In this document: piece after piece, positions 12,125 through 25,599 of the stretch
How positions within the stretch are numbered: the first letter of the stretch is position 1
How the letters are laid out: each line of letters opens with the position of its first letter
Source of the DNA: Prinia subflava
Lineage: Eukaryota; Chordata; Aves; Passeriformes; Cisticolidae
Length of the DNA stretch: 64,000 nucleotides
Assembly: GCF_021018805.1 (NCBI RefSeq)
Contig: NC_086259.1
Coordinates: 6,937,501 to 7,001,500 of the forward strand
Direction of reading: 5' to 3'
Notes under the pieces: model-generated
Seen by the model: the letters and a program-made list of their open reading frames with translations, nothing else
Told to the model about the DNA's origin: nothing
The model's database searches: none
Made by a program: the position numbers and the translations under genes

Positions 12125-12699
12125 TGAGTCACCAACAGGCAGAATATTTCATCTTAGTTCCTACTGAGATCCTTAAAGAATCTCAAAATTTATTCATGAT
12201 ATTGGGTCTGGAATTTGCTTACAGATGTAGGCTTAGGCCTTTGTCCAACAAGACTGAGGAGTCATCAGCTGACTGACAACTCACTCACCACACCTGCATG
12301 CAAAGCAGCAAACAAACATCAACTGCTTTGAAAAATAAGGTCTGTGGGAGAGAAAGAACCAGAAAATTATTTCGGAAGCTCAGAGACTTAATAATGAAGG
12401 CAGTGTTCAAAAGATACTTAAAGAGCATTACAGACAGAGTAAGGGTTTAAAGCGCTATTTTTAGTAATGTTCAATAAAACATGCATCTGCTATATGTTTT
12501 TGATTTCATGAGGAAGCTTTTTCTTCGTGACACTACAGCAGGCTTGTCAAACTTCAGACTAGTACAAATCATTTGATTGAAAAGTGCAACAGACAACACG
12601 ATACCACCTCCAGAAACCTCTTTTTGTTTCCAAAAATTTCCATTTGGAGTCAGAGGCTGAGGATCAAGCCAGATAAAAATACAGCGTGCCACTGAAATG
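12125..12699. other. Non-coding spacer
   Basis: Unique sequence with no recognisable gene or repeat. The minus-strand open frame at 12471-12692 (73 codons) lacks any motif. Confidence 0.45.
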
Positions 12700-12895
12700 A
12701 AGATGTTTTATTAAGAGCAATCTCGTGCCAGCGATATCTGTTATTCTCCCCACATGCAGCAAACTCGCCCATACATTTTTTAAATGCAACTAACCTTATT
12801 TTATTAAGCAGATCAATCTAGAGCGGAAAGCGTGCTTTTAATTGCAGTTTTGTGTGTAGCAATGAGATTTGGCTGGGAATTCACCCCACACTTTT
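12700..12895. promoter_or_regulatory. Candidate conserved enhancer-like block
   Basis: AT-rich block with retained CpGs (AATCTCGTGCCAGCGATATC, AACTCGCCC, TAGAGCGGAAAGCGTGC) and repeated TTTTATTAAG words (near 12707 and 12800), plus CTTTTAATTGCAG. It ends sharply at a G/C-rich boundary near 12895. This texture is common in vertebrate conserved noncoding elements; no alignment was possible. Confidence 0.4.
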
Positions 12896-13255
12896 TTGGG
12901 GGGCCGACCCCTCCAGACCCCGCCACACTCCCTGCGTTTCCCGGCGCTGGCAGAGCACCATGACAGGTTTTAGCTATTTTTTAGGTATTCAGCAGGTATT
13001 TTAGGTATTCACCCCACCTCACTCACTCCTGAATTTGCTCCCCTATTTCCACACAACACACCCTCGGGGCTGTGCCAGCCCTGAGCCCTGTCCCTTCTGT
13101 CCCTGCTGTCACTGTGGGTGCTGGCTGGGGACACCTGAGAGCCCCAGCGCGGGCAGGGAGAGGCAGGCAGGCCCTGGGTGTGTGCAGCCCCGTGCCTCAG
13201 CCTCTGCCTCCCCAAAATGGATGCGAGGCAGTGATCTATTCCACTCCCTGTGATT
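12896..13255. other. GC-rich spacer with a short duplicated word
   Basis: GC-rich unique DNA opening with a G-run and CCGACCCCTCC. The word TTTTAGGTATTCA occurs twice in tandem-like spacing (about 12978 and 12999), a small local duplication. Overlapping open frames on both strands at 13009-13257 reflect composition. Confidence 0.5.
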
Positions 13256-14439
13256 AGTGCCAGACTAACTCTTCAAAGGGAAGCCAGCGCTACTTCACTA
13301 ATTTAGTCACATACAATATGAGGTCTTTGAAATATGCCTTATGTACATCCTGCATTACCTTCTACAGACAAATACAAAAACATGGTCAACATTTGCAGTA
13401 AAATTATCATAGAAATGCCATCTGAAACCTTATTTCCTTTTGCAATGTGCATTTCACAAATAACTTGTATTAAAATTATGTTTTACAGGGCAGAAATAGA
13501 AAACAAATACTCCTAGTAATTTAAACAGGCATTTGCATAACATGACTAAAAACATGTTAGGAAAAGAGTTCTGCAGCTGGAAGAGTGAGGTAAAAATATA
13601 GATACAGTGATTTTAACACTGAATGTAAAAATGCCTTTTAGCTGCCATAATTAGTGAATTAAAGTGTACTTTCATCAAAACCATTCTAACTAAGATTACT
13701 GTTATTGTTCTCACACACTGCTTCCTGCTTGTTCAATAGCACAGTATTAGAAACAGGTAAACCACAGATTTCCAGAAAATCTCTTCACTGAAACATCACC
13801 CAAAAATATTACCTTGTTCAAGCCTCAGCCTTGCAAAAGCCACTTCCTCTCATGACAAATTGTTATTTACAGAGCCACACTCTTGCTCAGAGTGTTTTAA
13901 TATTAATTATGCCTTTTGTTTAAAAACTGGATTACCCTGTGACACTGGGGAGTTTGCAGGAGCACACGGAGCACAGCAATGCCAAACCCAGCAGCTTTGG
14001 GGACCCGGGAGTGCTGTGGGTGGTGGCAGCCAGATGCTGCTCTTGGTGACAGGGAGGAAGGTGTCACTCATGACTGGGTGAAATTACAAGTAACTAGGGA
14101 AATGTTTCCTACGAGAATAAAAGAGGAAATTGAAGCAGATGCATGGGGGCTGCAAGGGCAATCAGGAGCGAGTCCCACTGGAGGAGGGAAGGAAAGAGGC
14201 AATGGTCACTCCTGGGAGCTGAAATGAGATTATCAATGGACTTCAGACAGGCCACATCAGATCCCAGCTTAGGCAAGATTGGATTAGGTATTTTAAGCCT
14301 TCTGGCACAAAATTCTTCTATGGAGAACTACTCTGATGGTCTATAGGAACTTGTAGTTCTCATTTGAAAAAATTGTGCTATTCTCTACAACACAGAGATT
14401 CTTAAATATTTAAAAGCCTCCTCCATTGGTTGTTCATCA
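13256..14439. other. Non-coding spacer
   Basis: AT-rich to about 13860 with an octamer-like ATTTGCAT near 13532, then mixed composition. Forward open frames at 13860-14346 overlap one another in all three frames and have no motif. No gene or repeat is recognised. Confidence 0.4.
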
Positions 14440-14940
14440 GATTGATTACGATGCATATTTCAGCAGTTTTTTTCTAAAAATGCTCATCAGAGGATCAAGA
14501 AACGAGGTGTTCTGTGTGCTCTACATTGATTCACACTATTTCATTTTAATTCCAAAATACTGAATTCAGAAAACTGCCAAGAAAACAAAGCAGGAAATGT
14601 TTGTGTTTTGCTGTATGTTGCATATGCTCTATGGTAACCAAGAACACAAAAGAAATAGATGATGTTGCATTTCTCAGCCTATCATTCCCTAGCAAGCAAG
14701 CAGAGGAATAAAAACCAGAAGCGCTGTAACTTCCCTCAGAGTACCTGCATATTTTTTATTCTAACTTGGTAAAGAACAGAAATCTGCCGAGCTTCGTATG
14801 CTACTTACCTTGTTTGAGCTCTCTCATTCAAATTAAATTTAAGTGTAATTTCAGCACCAAAAGAATAAAGCCATGCATATCTCCTGAAAATTAGCATCAA
14901 ACTAACCCAGTTTAAATACCTTTGTGAAGGTCATGGGTTA
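14440..14940. promoter_or_regulatory. Candidate conserved noncoding block with a consensus splice donor on the minus strand
   Basis: Non-repetitive AT-rich sequence with a few CpGs (ATTACGATGC, CTGCCGAGCTTCGTATG). On the minus strand the word CAAG/GTAAGTAGC (donor GT at 14808-14807, the complement of 14803-14812) is a full match to the vertebrate 5' splice consensus. It could be the end of an exon of an uncharacterised non-coding transcript or a chance match. No matching acceptor was found nearby. Confidence 0.3.
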
Positions 14941-17379
14941 GAGAGGGTGGTTTCCCTTTGCCTCTACCTTTGTGAGAAAAGTTCAGAACCAAATGATCTT
15001 GTCTAATTTGTGCTTTCAAGGGTACAGATCAAATGTATCTTATCACCAGATAAATCTGACATTCATAGCACCTTTGAAGCACACTGGATTCCTGCTGTGT
15101 CTCTTTCCCTCTTAAATTACCTTCACAAAACACGGTACCAATAGTTAAATGAGTTTATTAGTGGTATCTTGGTGATTTAGAGGCAAGAAATGTATTCTTA
15201 ACACTGTACATTGTCAATTACAATGTCATCATCAAAACCAAGCATTACCCCTCAGCCCAGAAACTGGCTTTAAGATACAGAGAGTGGGGATGAAGCTCAT
15301 CACAAAATTATAAAAGAGATTTCTTATCCCTCCTTCCACCCAAAGTAAACCTTTATCCAGAAATAGCCTTCTAGGGATTTTCCATCCCACCCCTCCAGGT
15401 TTGAAAAGAGATATCATGGCACCATAGTGGCTCTAATTTTGTTTTTACTCTAACTGAAGAGCATGGAACAAAAGCAGGTTTATTTAATTCTGTCAGTATT
15501 AAAGGTGGGTAGGCAATGGTGCCTTTCTTGTGTTATCACAAGTCTCAACACTAACCCAACAACACTTACATTTGAGGCTACGCTACAAAAACATTAAAGA
15601 TGATTTCTGTTCACTGACACCACTGCAGTTTTATCAGTGATGAAAGCTACTATGTGAAGAGCATATTTTTTTCTGCTGATTTAGTCCATCAGCCAAAATT
15701 ATTAGAGGTGAGGGTACTTTTAGTGGGCTCCAGCACAGGTGCTTTGGTAATAAAGATTTTTCTAGCAAACAAAGGTGAGCATTGGTACTAACATGTACTA
15801 CTCAAAAAAACTTTTAGAGAGGGTCAATTCTCCATCAAAGAATAATTTAAACTGAAAACCAAAAGGTAAGCATCCTAGACAAGATGTTTTCTTGCCTCCC
15901 TAGTGCATTTTAAGGAGAGATAAAGACTATTCTGCAGAAGAAATACTTCAGAAACAACAAAAAAACCCACAAGGCTTCAAAAGTAGCCCCAGGAAGATAA
16001 AATTAGCTTTCCAGTGCTGTATGTCAGTTTTATGCCCCTCATCTCAGCAGTTCAAATGAACTTGCACTCAAATGTTATTAGATATTGGTGCCATGGCATT
16101 TATATTTCCAAGTATGCAAGGGACACGTGCACACGAGCAGAGCACCAGGTCTAGAGGGCACCATTATATTCCTGTTTATTTCCCCAGTTACAGCAGGCTA
16201 CAAATGCATGCTATTGATTGTTATTTATCTCTTTAAAGACATTCAACCTCAGAATTTTTTATCTTTCCTTTGTAATTTTTCTATTTTAGTATTCTCTATG
16301 ATAGAGGGTGCTACCAGTCTGCTTATTTCTTAGCTTGCATCGCCTCATTTGAAACAGTTTCCACCCAAACCTGTTTGGTTCAAAATGTTAGTGACCAAAA
16401 TGTCACCCTTGAGAAGTGAAAAGAGGATAGACCAGTGATAGTGAGGAATCTGAAGGTCCCCCAAGTCCCTTTCCAAGCAATAACCATTTGCTGTTTCCAC
16501 CTCCCAGTCCACAAGAAATTCAGTGGGCAAAGTCAAGGCAAAGACCCCATTCATCTTTCCTATGTGTTTGCAACACCAATTGCAGCTCTGAATTGATAAA
16601 CTGTTATTGATGTTAGAGATCAATGAGATTAAGCATGTGCTTAACTTTAATCACATAAATAAGTCCATTTCTGAATCTGGGCAGCATTATCCATCACTGG
16701 GCAGAACTAAGCTCTTTCTGGATAATTAACACTTCATTTGCTTTGCCATGGTCAGTGGTCCTCACATGTGGTATGAAGAATTATATATATTAAGAGCCCG
16801 GTTCAGAATGTAGAGTCAAGTATATTCTTATCTGCCAAAGTTTATCGTATCAGGGAACAGCCTGAAATTATTGGCATTGTTAGGCTTTGCTTTGCTATAG
16901 TGCAGAGATGCCAGTCTGCAGAGTCAAGAAGGAGAATGAAACCTGGGCAGAGGACCTGAATGAATTACTATTTGTGTAATTAACCAAGCTCTATGACTCC
17001 CACTGTTGGATTCAGTTCTCCCTCTCATTAACATTCTTTTATACTTTCGGTATAAAAGTCTTCAATTGAACACTGAATAGATTTTATTCCTCTCAAAAAA
17101 ATATTATAGTTAAAACTGTTGAGTTCCTGGAATTTCAATCAGGTAGAAATGCTCTTGTGCAAAAGATCTGATGATTTTATCAGTTTGGTTTGGTTTTGGG
17201 GGGTTTTTATCATAAAGTTAAGCATATTCGACACACTAGGAGAATTTAGTTTAAATTTCTAATTATTCAAATACAGACTAAATGCTGTCTTATTACTTAG
17301 TATATCTTCATTAATTATCAGTGTTGAGGATGCATTTTAAGAAGTTCAGGAAGTTTTGAAGGCAGTTTTTTAGCGGCAC
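14941..17379. other. Non-coding spacer
   Basis: Unique, mostly AT-rich DNA. The minus-strand open frame at 16345-16623 (92 codons) has no family resemblance. No RNA gene, array or transposon is recognised. Confidence 0.4.
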
Positions 17380-17510
17380 AAGAAAACTCTCAAGTTTTTA
17401 AGAACAGCGTCATGATTAAATAAACATTTCATTTTATGCTTTAATTTTAACTCAGCTGAGTCGACAAGACAGAGTGGTAAAGGAGGCTTCATGGATAAAA
17501 TTATCCAAGA
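17380..17510. promoter_or_regulatory. Possible regulatory block with a palindromic E-box
   Basis: ACTCAGCTGAGT at 17450-17461 is a perfect 12-bp palindrome that embeds a CAGCTG E-box between two AP-1/MAF-type half sites, followed by CGAC. It lies next to TTTATGCTTTAATTTTAA. Twelve-base palindromes are expected by chance several times in a window this size, so the combination, not the palindrome itself, is the reason for the call. Confidence 0.25.
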
Positions 17511-20500
17511 AGCAAACACAACTGAAAAAACCACAAAACTTGCAAATACTTGTGTTTTCCTCTAATTGCTTAGAAATCAACTGCTACAGGACATAAATTT
17601 ATCTGAATTGATTTTCAATGCTAGACACCACAATTCTGAAAGGGAAAAATGATATATTTTTTTTTTAATTTACAAGCTGCATATAAAATTCGTCACACAT
17701 TTTGATCCCACTTAAGACACCATTAATGTTCTCTGTTGGGGAACACAACACCCTGTTCACCTCCTGACCCATTGGTCTCTTGGAAAAAAGAATTGTATGA
17801 TCATTTCAAGAGCTGTGTCTCATTGTGGATTTAAATAAAAGTTGCCATTAACCAGAACAGCCACCTTGGTACAAGCCCCTTGATCCCATGCTGTTAGCAA
17901 CATAACTCTGGATGTTTAAAGGAAATGCTCAGGGAGCAGACCACACTCTGGAAATATTTCCACACATTCAAATATGGCTCTATCCATGATAAAACAAAGC
18001 TTGGAGTTCTCCCTCTTTGGTCCCAAAGATACCTTCCTTATTAGAAACAAATTAACAAAAATGTCTTAGCACTGCTGGTGTTGCCAGGAAGCTCTTACAA
18101 AACACAAGTATCAAAGAACAAAAACCCCAGCCCTCAGTGCGCGGAGGGTTTGGGAGCACAGCCTTGGTCTGGAGTCAATCACAGCTTTAATGGCCCACAT
18201 TTGCACCGATTTGCAGTTGGGAAAGAGGAGACTTCACCAAGCATATTGCACAAGCAGCTGATCTCCAGAGCTGCTCCTGCAGCCAGGGAAACAGGACAGT
18301 GAAAATGCACTCCAAGTTCAGGAGGGGAAGCAAAAGAGTAAAGCAGAGCACAACACATTGGCTAAACGCAGGCGCGTAGGACTTTGTCACCTGAGTGCCC
18401 ATGCCAACGTGCTCATGCTACGACACATCCAGACATGATCCATCACTCAACAGAATGTGCCTCGTGTCCCATGAAGGACAGCAAGCAGCAGATAAATCTG
18501 GTCTAGTCCATATGGTGAGGAAAAAGCCTTTTTCCCCAGCCTAAAGATTAACGGCAATTGTCAGAAATCTTAACAGGGGCCAACGTAAAGATAATTTTAA
18601 ACTTACAGAAATTCCTGAGCGGCTCATCATGCCTTGTCATGAGGTAATAACCACATGCAAAAGCTGAATTTAGTGGCAGACAGTCTATGGGGAAAAAAAG
18701 GAGGGGGGGAATTAAAAAAAGAAACAAAAGAAGAATACACTTAAAGCTGAATTGGCTTGCACTTTCCAGTGATCTCAACAGCCCAACAGAGCAGTAGCAA
18801 TGCCACCCCTTGATGTTAAAAACGATCCACAAAGACCAAAGCACACAGCCCAGAGGCAAAGCCCAGGAAAATGTTTGCATTCCCTCCAAGCTGAAACATT
18901 CCATGGGCAGGCTTCAGCCTCCCAGGAAAACACACCACAGTGCTCAGCAGCTATTTCTAACCTCTGGTTTTCTTCCAGTCAGAACCTCTCCCCTCTTGCA
19001 TCTCCTACTGCACAGCCAGGGTTTCCAGCAGCCTTCTCCCTCTTCAGTCAGTGCTAGCCGCCAAAACATTTTTCTTCTCACTTTTTCTCTTTTGTCCTCT
19101 TTGCCCTCATTTTATTTTTTTCCTGACTTCTCTACTTCAAGACAAATATCCTCCATGATTATACCTAGAAAAAAAAAAAGGTTGTTTAAAAGAGTGCAAA
19201 TCACCCATGATATTTAAAGGGTGTCCTTTTAGGGTTTGGGGAGGGCTTGTTTGAAAAGACAGGAGGAACATAGCCCAGTCCAGCAGCTGGGCCAGCAGGT
19301 AGTGGAGATGGGCTCCTCAGGAGCACTAGGGCTGCACACCAAGAGAAGGCAGAGAGGATCTCACCAGGACTTCCTGTGGCCCTGGATCACACCCAGAATG
19401 GGCCACAGAACTCACAAGTAGGTCAGTAACCTGCCAGAAGTGCCCCAAGCCACAGCAGCAGTAGCCAAAATTGGGCAGAAGCAGGGCAGGCAGGAAGATC
19501 AAACCTCCTCCACGCCTTGGTGGGGCTTTGCTGGGATGAACATGGCCATGGTCACTCCACAGGACTGCACATGCACGTGTGACATTTCTGAATATAAATA
19601 AATAAATACATATATATAACAGAGAGATTTACAGTAAGAAAAACACAGCCCGCTAGAAAGATTATATGAGCAGAGGAAGCATGCCAAAAGTGGTTGCTGT
19701 TTAATTTCAGCATACATACTGCCTCAGGTACAAACAAAAGTCTCAAGAATCCCATTTAAAGCTCTAATCAGGCTCTTCATTCATTTTCTAATTGGTAGAG
19801 CCTGATCCTGCAGCATCCAAATGAAGAATCAGGAAGAGGGGAGATGCAGGTCCAGGCTGTGGTGCACCTGCAACCCACTCTCAACACACCACAGGACATC
19901 TGAGGTGGGACACCACCCAACCTGCAGCACCACAAACCATAGAAACCTCACCAGTGAGGCTGGAGACAGACACCACCTCACAGCACACCAGACAGCAGGG
20001 CTGTGCTGGCCTCTGGTTTCACACAAAAACCACTTTACTTCCCCTTTTTTGTCTCCCTGCCTTCAGCCTTTGGGATTGTCTTTAGCACTCAAATGCTTCA
20101 TTGATTTTTTTTTTAATTTTATTTCTATTCACTGCCAGAAGCTCAGTCCCAACAGAGCAGTCAGCCATGAACTCATGCTAACTCCTCTCCAAAGGAGTAA
20201 AGCAGTTTGAATGTCCATGCCTTGCACTGCCTGGGAGCTCAGATGGCATCAGAACATCTACTGGGCCACCACAGTGGTAAAAGAGCTCCTGAAAACAGAG
20301 CAAGTTTGTTTAATACCATTGTGGTATTCTCATTGCACAGGCCACCATTAACCACCTGCCCACCTGGAAACAGGGATTTGGGGGGGTTTTACCTCATTGT
20401 TTTCCATCAAGATGCATTTGAAGGGCAGTAATTGGACAAAATCCAACATACTATCAAAGTGACCTTCCTAACAGGTTTCTTCTCACCACAAAAAGTAGTC

Positions 20501-22449
20501 CTTTGAAGAGACACCTCCTCCATATGTTTCAGTTTGTTGTTTAAAAAATAAAGAATAAATGTCTCCCTTTGTTGTTTAAAGAATCACTTCTTTTAATCAC
20601 TACTGAAAAAATAAACAAGAGATCATTATTTTTCATTCTGTATTTTTAAATGGATTCAGATGAGGAATCAAGGGGATATCTCATCACTTCTTTGTTCTTA
20701 TGAAAAATCTCAGACTGAAAATACCCAGTGCCCTCTTGTTATTGTCAAGCCTAGAGCCATTTAAGAAGGTGGTCTTAAGAGATAAATAGAGCAGTGATGC
20801 TTCACCTCCTTGTTCAAATGGGGGGTTCAATAAAGCATTGCTGACTTTTTGCAGAGGAATTATTTTGCTGCCTTTGGGCTTTAGGATACCAGCCATCCAG
20901 AGAAATCTTTTGACATCAGGATGAGATCTGCTATAGGTAGTATTTAATCCTTTAAGACTGAAGGATTAAGCCAGTTGACCAGGAAGAGAAATTAGATTTA
21001 ACACCTGGAAAATTCAAAGCATTTTCAACCTTCTCCTTCCAGGGTTGCTCTCATAGTCCAGACAAGAACACTTACATGGAGTTTAGCTTCTACACTTAAC
21101 AGAAAAGTAAACAAGTTTATATTGATTTAAAGCTGAAGACCTAACACAAAGATGGCATTGAAATACCACAAAATGGACTAACAGACATTTAAAATAAAGG
21201 TCCAGAAGCTAGACATCTTTGTCATTTCTAGGATGGAGAAATGCCTAAAACCAAGGTCAGTATTCATGAAAAAAATGAGAAAGCATGAAATGGGTGTTCT
21301 GGACCTGGCAGCCATCAGCAAGACCTGGGAACAGTTTGCCATTTAGCTGTGAAATAGCAGACATCTCTGATTATTGTGCTGCTAACCTAGTTGTGCCTGA
21401 TGAAATCTGCCTTTCAGATGGCTCATATTTTTTGCTGGCCTTGTCCAAACTCACATCTCAGCCACAAGGAGCAATTACAGCATCTACAGAGACACCAAGT
21501 CCATGAGATGGAATGTATGTCAGTAGCAACATGAAAAAAATGGCTTCTGAGAGAAGGAGAAAAAAATCTAACGATTTTTTTATTTAGGGAAGAAAGTAAC
21601 TTTTAACCCCCATTATGGCTTTGGTGAGTTTATGCTGTGAAGGTGTGGTTAGCCCTTGTTCTGGGCAAATACCATCACAACTGACATCCAAAACATTTTG
21701 GCATCACATTTGCTGTTCTGGGCAGTCCTCAGATGGGCAAAGTGAGCCACAGCAAAGCACCAGCTCTGGGACATAGCAGCATTATTGATTTAACTGGTTT
21801 GTTTATGCCTATGTTTAATTGGCTATGTTAACAGCATTTTAATCCACATTTCACTTGTATGTGGCTGATAGCGCAGCCCTGGTGTGGCTGTGGTGACATT
21901 TTCTCACCATTGCTGTCTGTCATCAAGCACCAGGCCAGCACTCTGAGGCTGACAATACCAAATGTTTTGTTTAATTAGGCATACTTTACACTATACTGAA
22001 TAATTCCCCAGTAATGGCTGGGTTTTTGGGGGTTTTTTATTAAATAGGCAAAACTATGAAAACCCTTTAATCAAATAGTAAAGATTTCAGTCATCTTTTA
22101 ACACCAGTATTTAGCATTTCTAAATATTCAAATGAAGATTAATGAGAACTGAGTGAAAAAAAAAAAAACAGAAAAGTTAGGAAATCCCCTTTAAAGTTGA
22201 TGCCAAGCAGCACATCACCACAGCATCAAGCAACATGATTACCCAAGGTATTGAATTAGAAATATTTTCTCCATGAGAGTTAAGATCACCTCATCTCCAG
22301 ACTAACACTCTACAGGTCTGTCACAAACAAACATTGGCCCATGAGAGATATGTCCAGAGGATCATGGTCAGCCAGAGACAAGGACATTGTCTGTGCCCTT
22401 GGGCCACCCATCTCCAAACACTGTGAAGCCTGAGCAGTGAGGAATTCAA
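17511..22449. other. Non-coding spacer
   Basis: Long unique tract. Open frames at 18548-18904 (minus), 18810-19217 and 19821-20210 (plus) are 118-135 codons, overlap other open frames, and show no domain. A short AAATAAATAAATACATATATATA run sits near 19597. The word TTGTTGTTTAAA occurs twice at about 20535-20580. No gene is supported. Confidence 0.4.
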
Positions 22450-23698
22450 ACAGAAAATATTAAGACATTAACCAGGAGCTCTCCTAAGGGTCTGCTGCTG
22501 CCCAGGCAATGAACTCAGCTCACAGAGCTTAGAGGGCTCAGTTGTTTTTGCTCGGTTCCAGATCTTTCCCAAGGAGAGGTTTAGCACAAAGCAAATGCCC
22601 AGCGTGGCCCTGGGCAGATCCCTTGGATCATGAACAGCTCTCCTCAGCCTCACAGCCCTGCCAGAGCCAGAGAACTTTTCACTGTCTGAATGCTGGCCAT
22701 GATCTAACACTCCTTGGTCCAAATCTTGGTTCTCTTCCACCTCATGTTTCAATCTGTCTGACTGCCCTCACCCTCATTTCTCTCCTGCCTAATAATCCTG
22801 CTTTTAACTCCACTCCTTCAGTCTCCATCCCTCTCTCACAGTTTCTTTTTTCCTCCCATTTCACCTTGCTCTCAGATCAGTAACTTAAAACAGAAGTTGA
22901 AAAGGAAAAAAAATCCTAAACTAATTTGGCATCTGTGCTATTTAACTGAATCAGATGCCCTGTTTAATTACCCCAATACTATTGTACTATTACTTTGGGA
23001 AAAAATGGCACGGGAGTGTGCTACAGCTGCTTCCCCAGAATGCACTCTATATAATAATCAGGACCAGAAATATTTGACAAATAGGAAACTCTCTGGGCTC
23101 TGTATGAAGCCCAGCTGCCAGTCCAGCCTTGCATTCAAGCAGCCCTGGCCGTGCAGGCACTGAGGGCAGCACAGAGGTGCAGCTGGGCTCTGCCACCCCT
23201 TGGACAGAGTGTCTGCTGCAGGTAGGGACCCTCCCCACTGCCCAGGCTCCTTCAGCAAGAGACAGGGCACACCTACACCTGACCCTGGTGCTGGAGCCCC
23301 CTGCCCACCCTGCCAGAGCCTTGGTCTGCATGAGGCAGCTTTGGAGGGAGCCCTGCCTGCAGCTCCATAAGGCTCTCCACACCTGCCTCCCTCAGAAGGG
23401 GAACTTTCACAGCAAACACTTCACAGAACGTGTGAAATGTTCCCAGGACAAGGTTCCCCATAGTGCCTGGAGGGTCTCTGTGTGCTCAGAGGCACTGCTG
23501 AGGTCAGGCTCAGCACAGGAGAGCAGACAGGGTTTAAAAGGGGAGGTAAAGTGGGGAGATGTGCACAAAAACACCCAGACTTTCTGAGAACCGTAGAGGG
23601 AAACTAGAATGAGGGGAAAGATCATGGAGAATAATTAAAACGTCTCCAATACTCTGTGAAAGGTGAGAAAACAGATGAAGATTTTCGAGAGCAAACGT
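22450..23698. other. GC-rich spacer, open in several frames
   Basis: Two GC-rich parts (about 22480-22760 and 23090-23600) keep frames open on both strands (up to 152 codons plus and 111 minus). Opposing frames cover the same bases, which argues for composition and not coding. No motif, splice-flanked exon or CpG island is visible. Confidence 0.45.
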
Positions 23699-23727
23699 AA
23701 CACACACATACATGCACATACACACCC
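23699..23727. repeat. Short imperfect (CA)n repeat
   Basis: ACACACACATACATGCACATACACACC, an interrupted CA array of under 30 bases. Confidence 0.8.
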
Positions 23728-24959
23728 ACCATCTCTAGATCTCAGGGAGAAGGCAAGCTGCTGCATTGTGTAGAGATTCAAAATGTAGAAAATCAATTGT
23801 AAATCACGAGTTCTGGATTCTTTGAGATGAAGTGTAATCTGATTTACAATGTTACAAAAAGAAATTAAAGTTAATTCCAACATGATTGTGGGTATACCGC
23901 AATTTAATACAACCATGCTGTGGCCTTTAAATCTCCACATTGCAATATGCCAACAGTCATTACTTTTTTTAAGTTTCATATTTTATTTTAAACTATAAAT
24001 TGGAAATATCACATAGCTTTTTATTTACGTTTCAGAATTAGGATCTCTGCTTAGAAACACAGTGCTCTACGGTGGAATACAATTATTGTGCAACTACCAT
24101 ACAGTTAGGATAGTTAAAGGCACTCCACTTCACCTCATCATTTTTTCTGCTTAAATATTATGCCACATTCTGATTAATACCAGACCAATAAAATCATCTT
24201 AGCAATCTGGTTAGAGTCTTTTGTCTACCCAGATGGCCTGCAATGTTAATGTGTGACAATTTCAACAATGAACTAGGACTGTTTTATGGAACCAACATTT
24301 GTTCCACTGCTTTTTCTTCTTAGGCTCAGAATTTTGACACAGATGGTACAAATTACTCAAAAAAACAGAAATGTTCATTTAGAAGGCTTAAATATGTGGT
24401 TTTACTTGGGCCATCCGAATCTTTTACATTTACAATTCAGTAAAGTTACTAACAACCCTGCTGCAATTAAGGTCTATAAAAATCTTCCCTTCTTTCCCAC
24501 TTGCTTTTCCCCTTACATATCTACAGCATTTCATTATGCACCCAATTTATTAACATTTATTCCAGTTCTGAAATGTTTTTAATTTTGGAGGATTTACACT
24601 GTTCAATCTTGCATCCGATTCCTCACACCTTTCTAATTGTGGAAGAGGGGGGAAAGAAGCATTTAATCTGTAGCCACATCTTAATCCCCCTAGAACCTGC
24701 ACTCTTCTAGATCTTAGAGCAGAAAAAGAAAAGATAAAACTATGTCAGCAGCTTCTGGCCAGACAGCACAGCATTTTCAGTGAAGCAGAAGATTTTGTAA
24801 TCCTGACTTTCCATACAGATACTCAGGAAAGAGTAAAATGTCTCTGAGAAATTACAACGGGAAGAAGAAAATAACAGGATTCTTATTAAGTATTTTCAGA
24901 GAGAAAGAAAAGGAGTGAGAGAAACCCCAGACTAGAGACAGATGAACTAACTGTTTGGC
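23728..24959. other. Non-coding AT-rich spacer
   Basis: Unique AT-rich DNA with no recognisable gene, RNA or repeat. Open frames of up to 114 codons show no motif. Confidence 0.4.
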
Positions 24960-25480
24960 TATAAAGGCAAGGGGTTATTGTGCAAAACTGCCAGAAGACA
25001 AGAGAACACAGAGCAACTGCTCTGCAGCTTTTGCTGCTACCCCAGGGAAAAGGGAGCTGGCACAGGCTGTCCTGTCCTGGCAGGGCCATGTCCTGCAACA
25101 CCAGAACACCTCCCCAGAACAATCTTCCTGCCCATACATCCAGGCAAACACACCACAGGGGCTCCCCAAAATGATTTGGCCGCACACAGAGGTGCAAGGA
25201 GCACCCAGAGGCAGAGACCCTGCTGTTCTCCAAGCCCAGGCACTCCCCAGTTCTCACTTCAGCCCAGCAGAGGCCGTGGTCTGCAGGAGCCCTGGTGCTT
25301 CCAGAAAGTCTTTGGGGCTCTTGGGAGAGATGCTGAACTCCTCCGTGCAGGTGCACAGCCCCCTGTGAGCCCCCACAGCAGGGACTGCTTTCAGCACACC
25401 TCCCACAGTGTCTGTCCTGGCACCAGGCACAGCCCCAGAAATCTGTGTCATTTCACAGCACTGCTGATGCTTATTTCAGT
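24960..25480. other. GC-rich spacer with long overlapping open frames
   Basis: This contains the longest open frame of the window (24978-25625, plus, 215 codons) but also a 156-codon open frame on the opposite strand over the same bases. The plus-strand product is a Pro/Ser/Cys/His-rich composition with no domain, no upstream promoter or splice context, and two other overlapping forward frames are also open. I treat it as non-coding, compositionally stop-poor DNA. Confidence 0.5.
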
Positions 25481-25599
25481 GCCTTCAGCCAATTCACCTG
25501 AGCACAGTTCTTCCTTTGATACTTGCTGTGTCTGTGTGTGGTTCCAGCATCATTCTGATGTTCTGGTGTCCAGCCGACGATGTCTCCATGATGGCTTGG

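Noticed and set aside
17450..17461. 12-bp palindrome as a stand-alone feature
   Set aside because: Perfect 12-bp palindromes are expected more than ten times by chance in 64 kb; kept only as part of a weak regulatory call.
21240..21500. Possible LINE endonuclease remnant (GVLDLAAISKTWEQ resembles the DIVAITETWW motif)
   Set aside because: Similarity is limited to about ten residues and is followed at once by stops and unrelated sequence.
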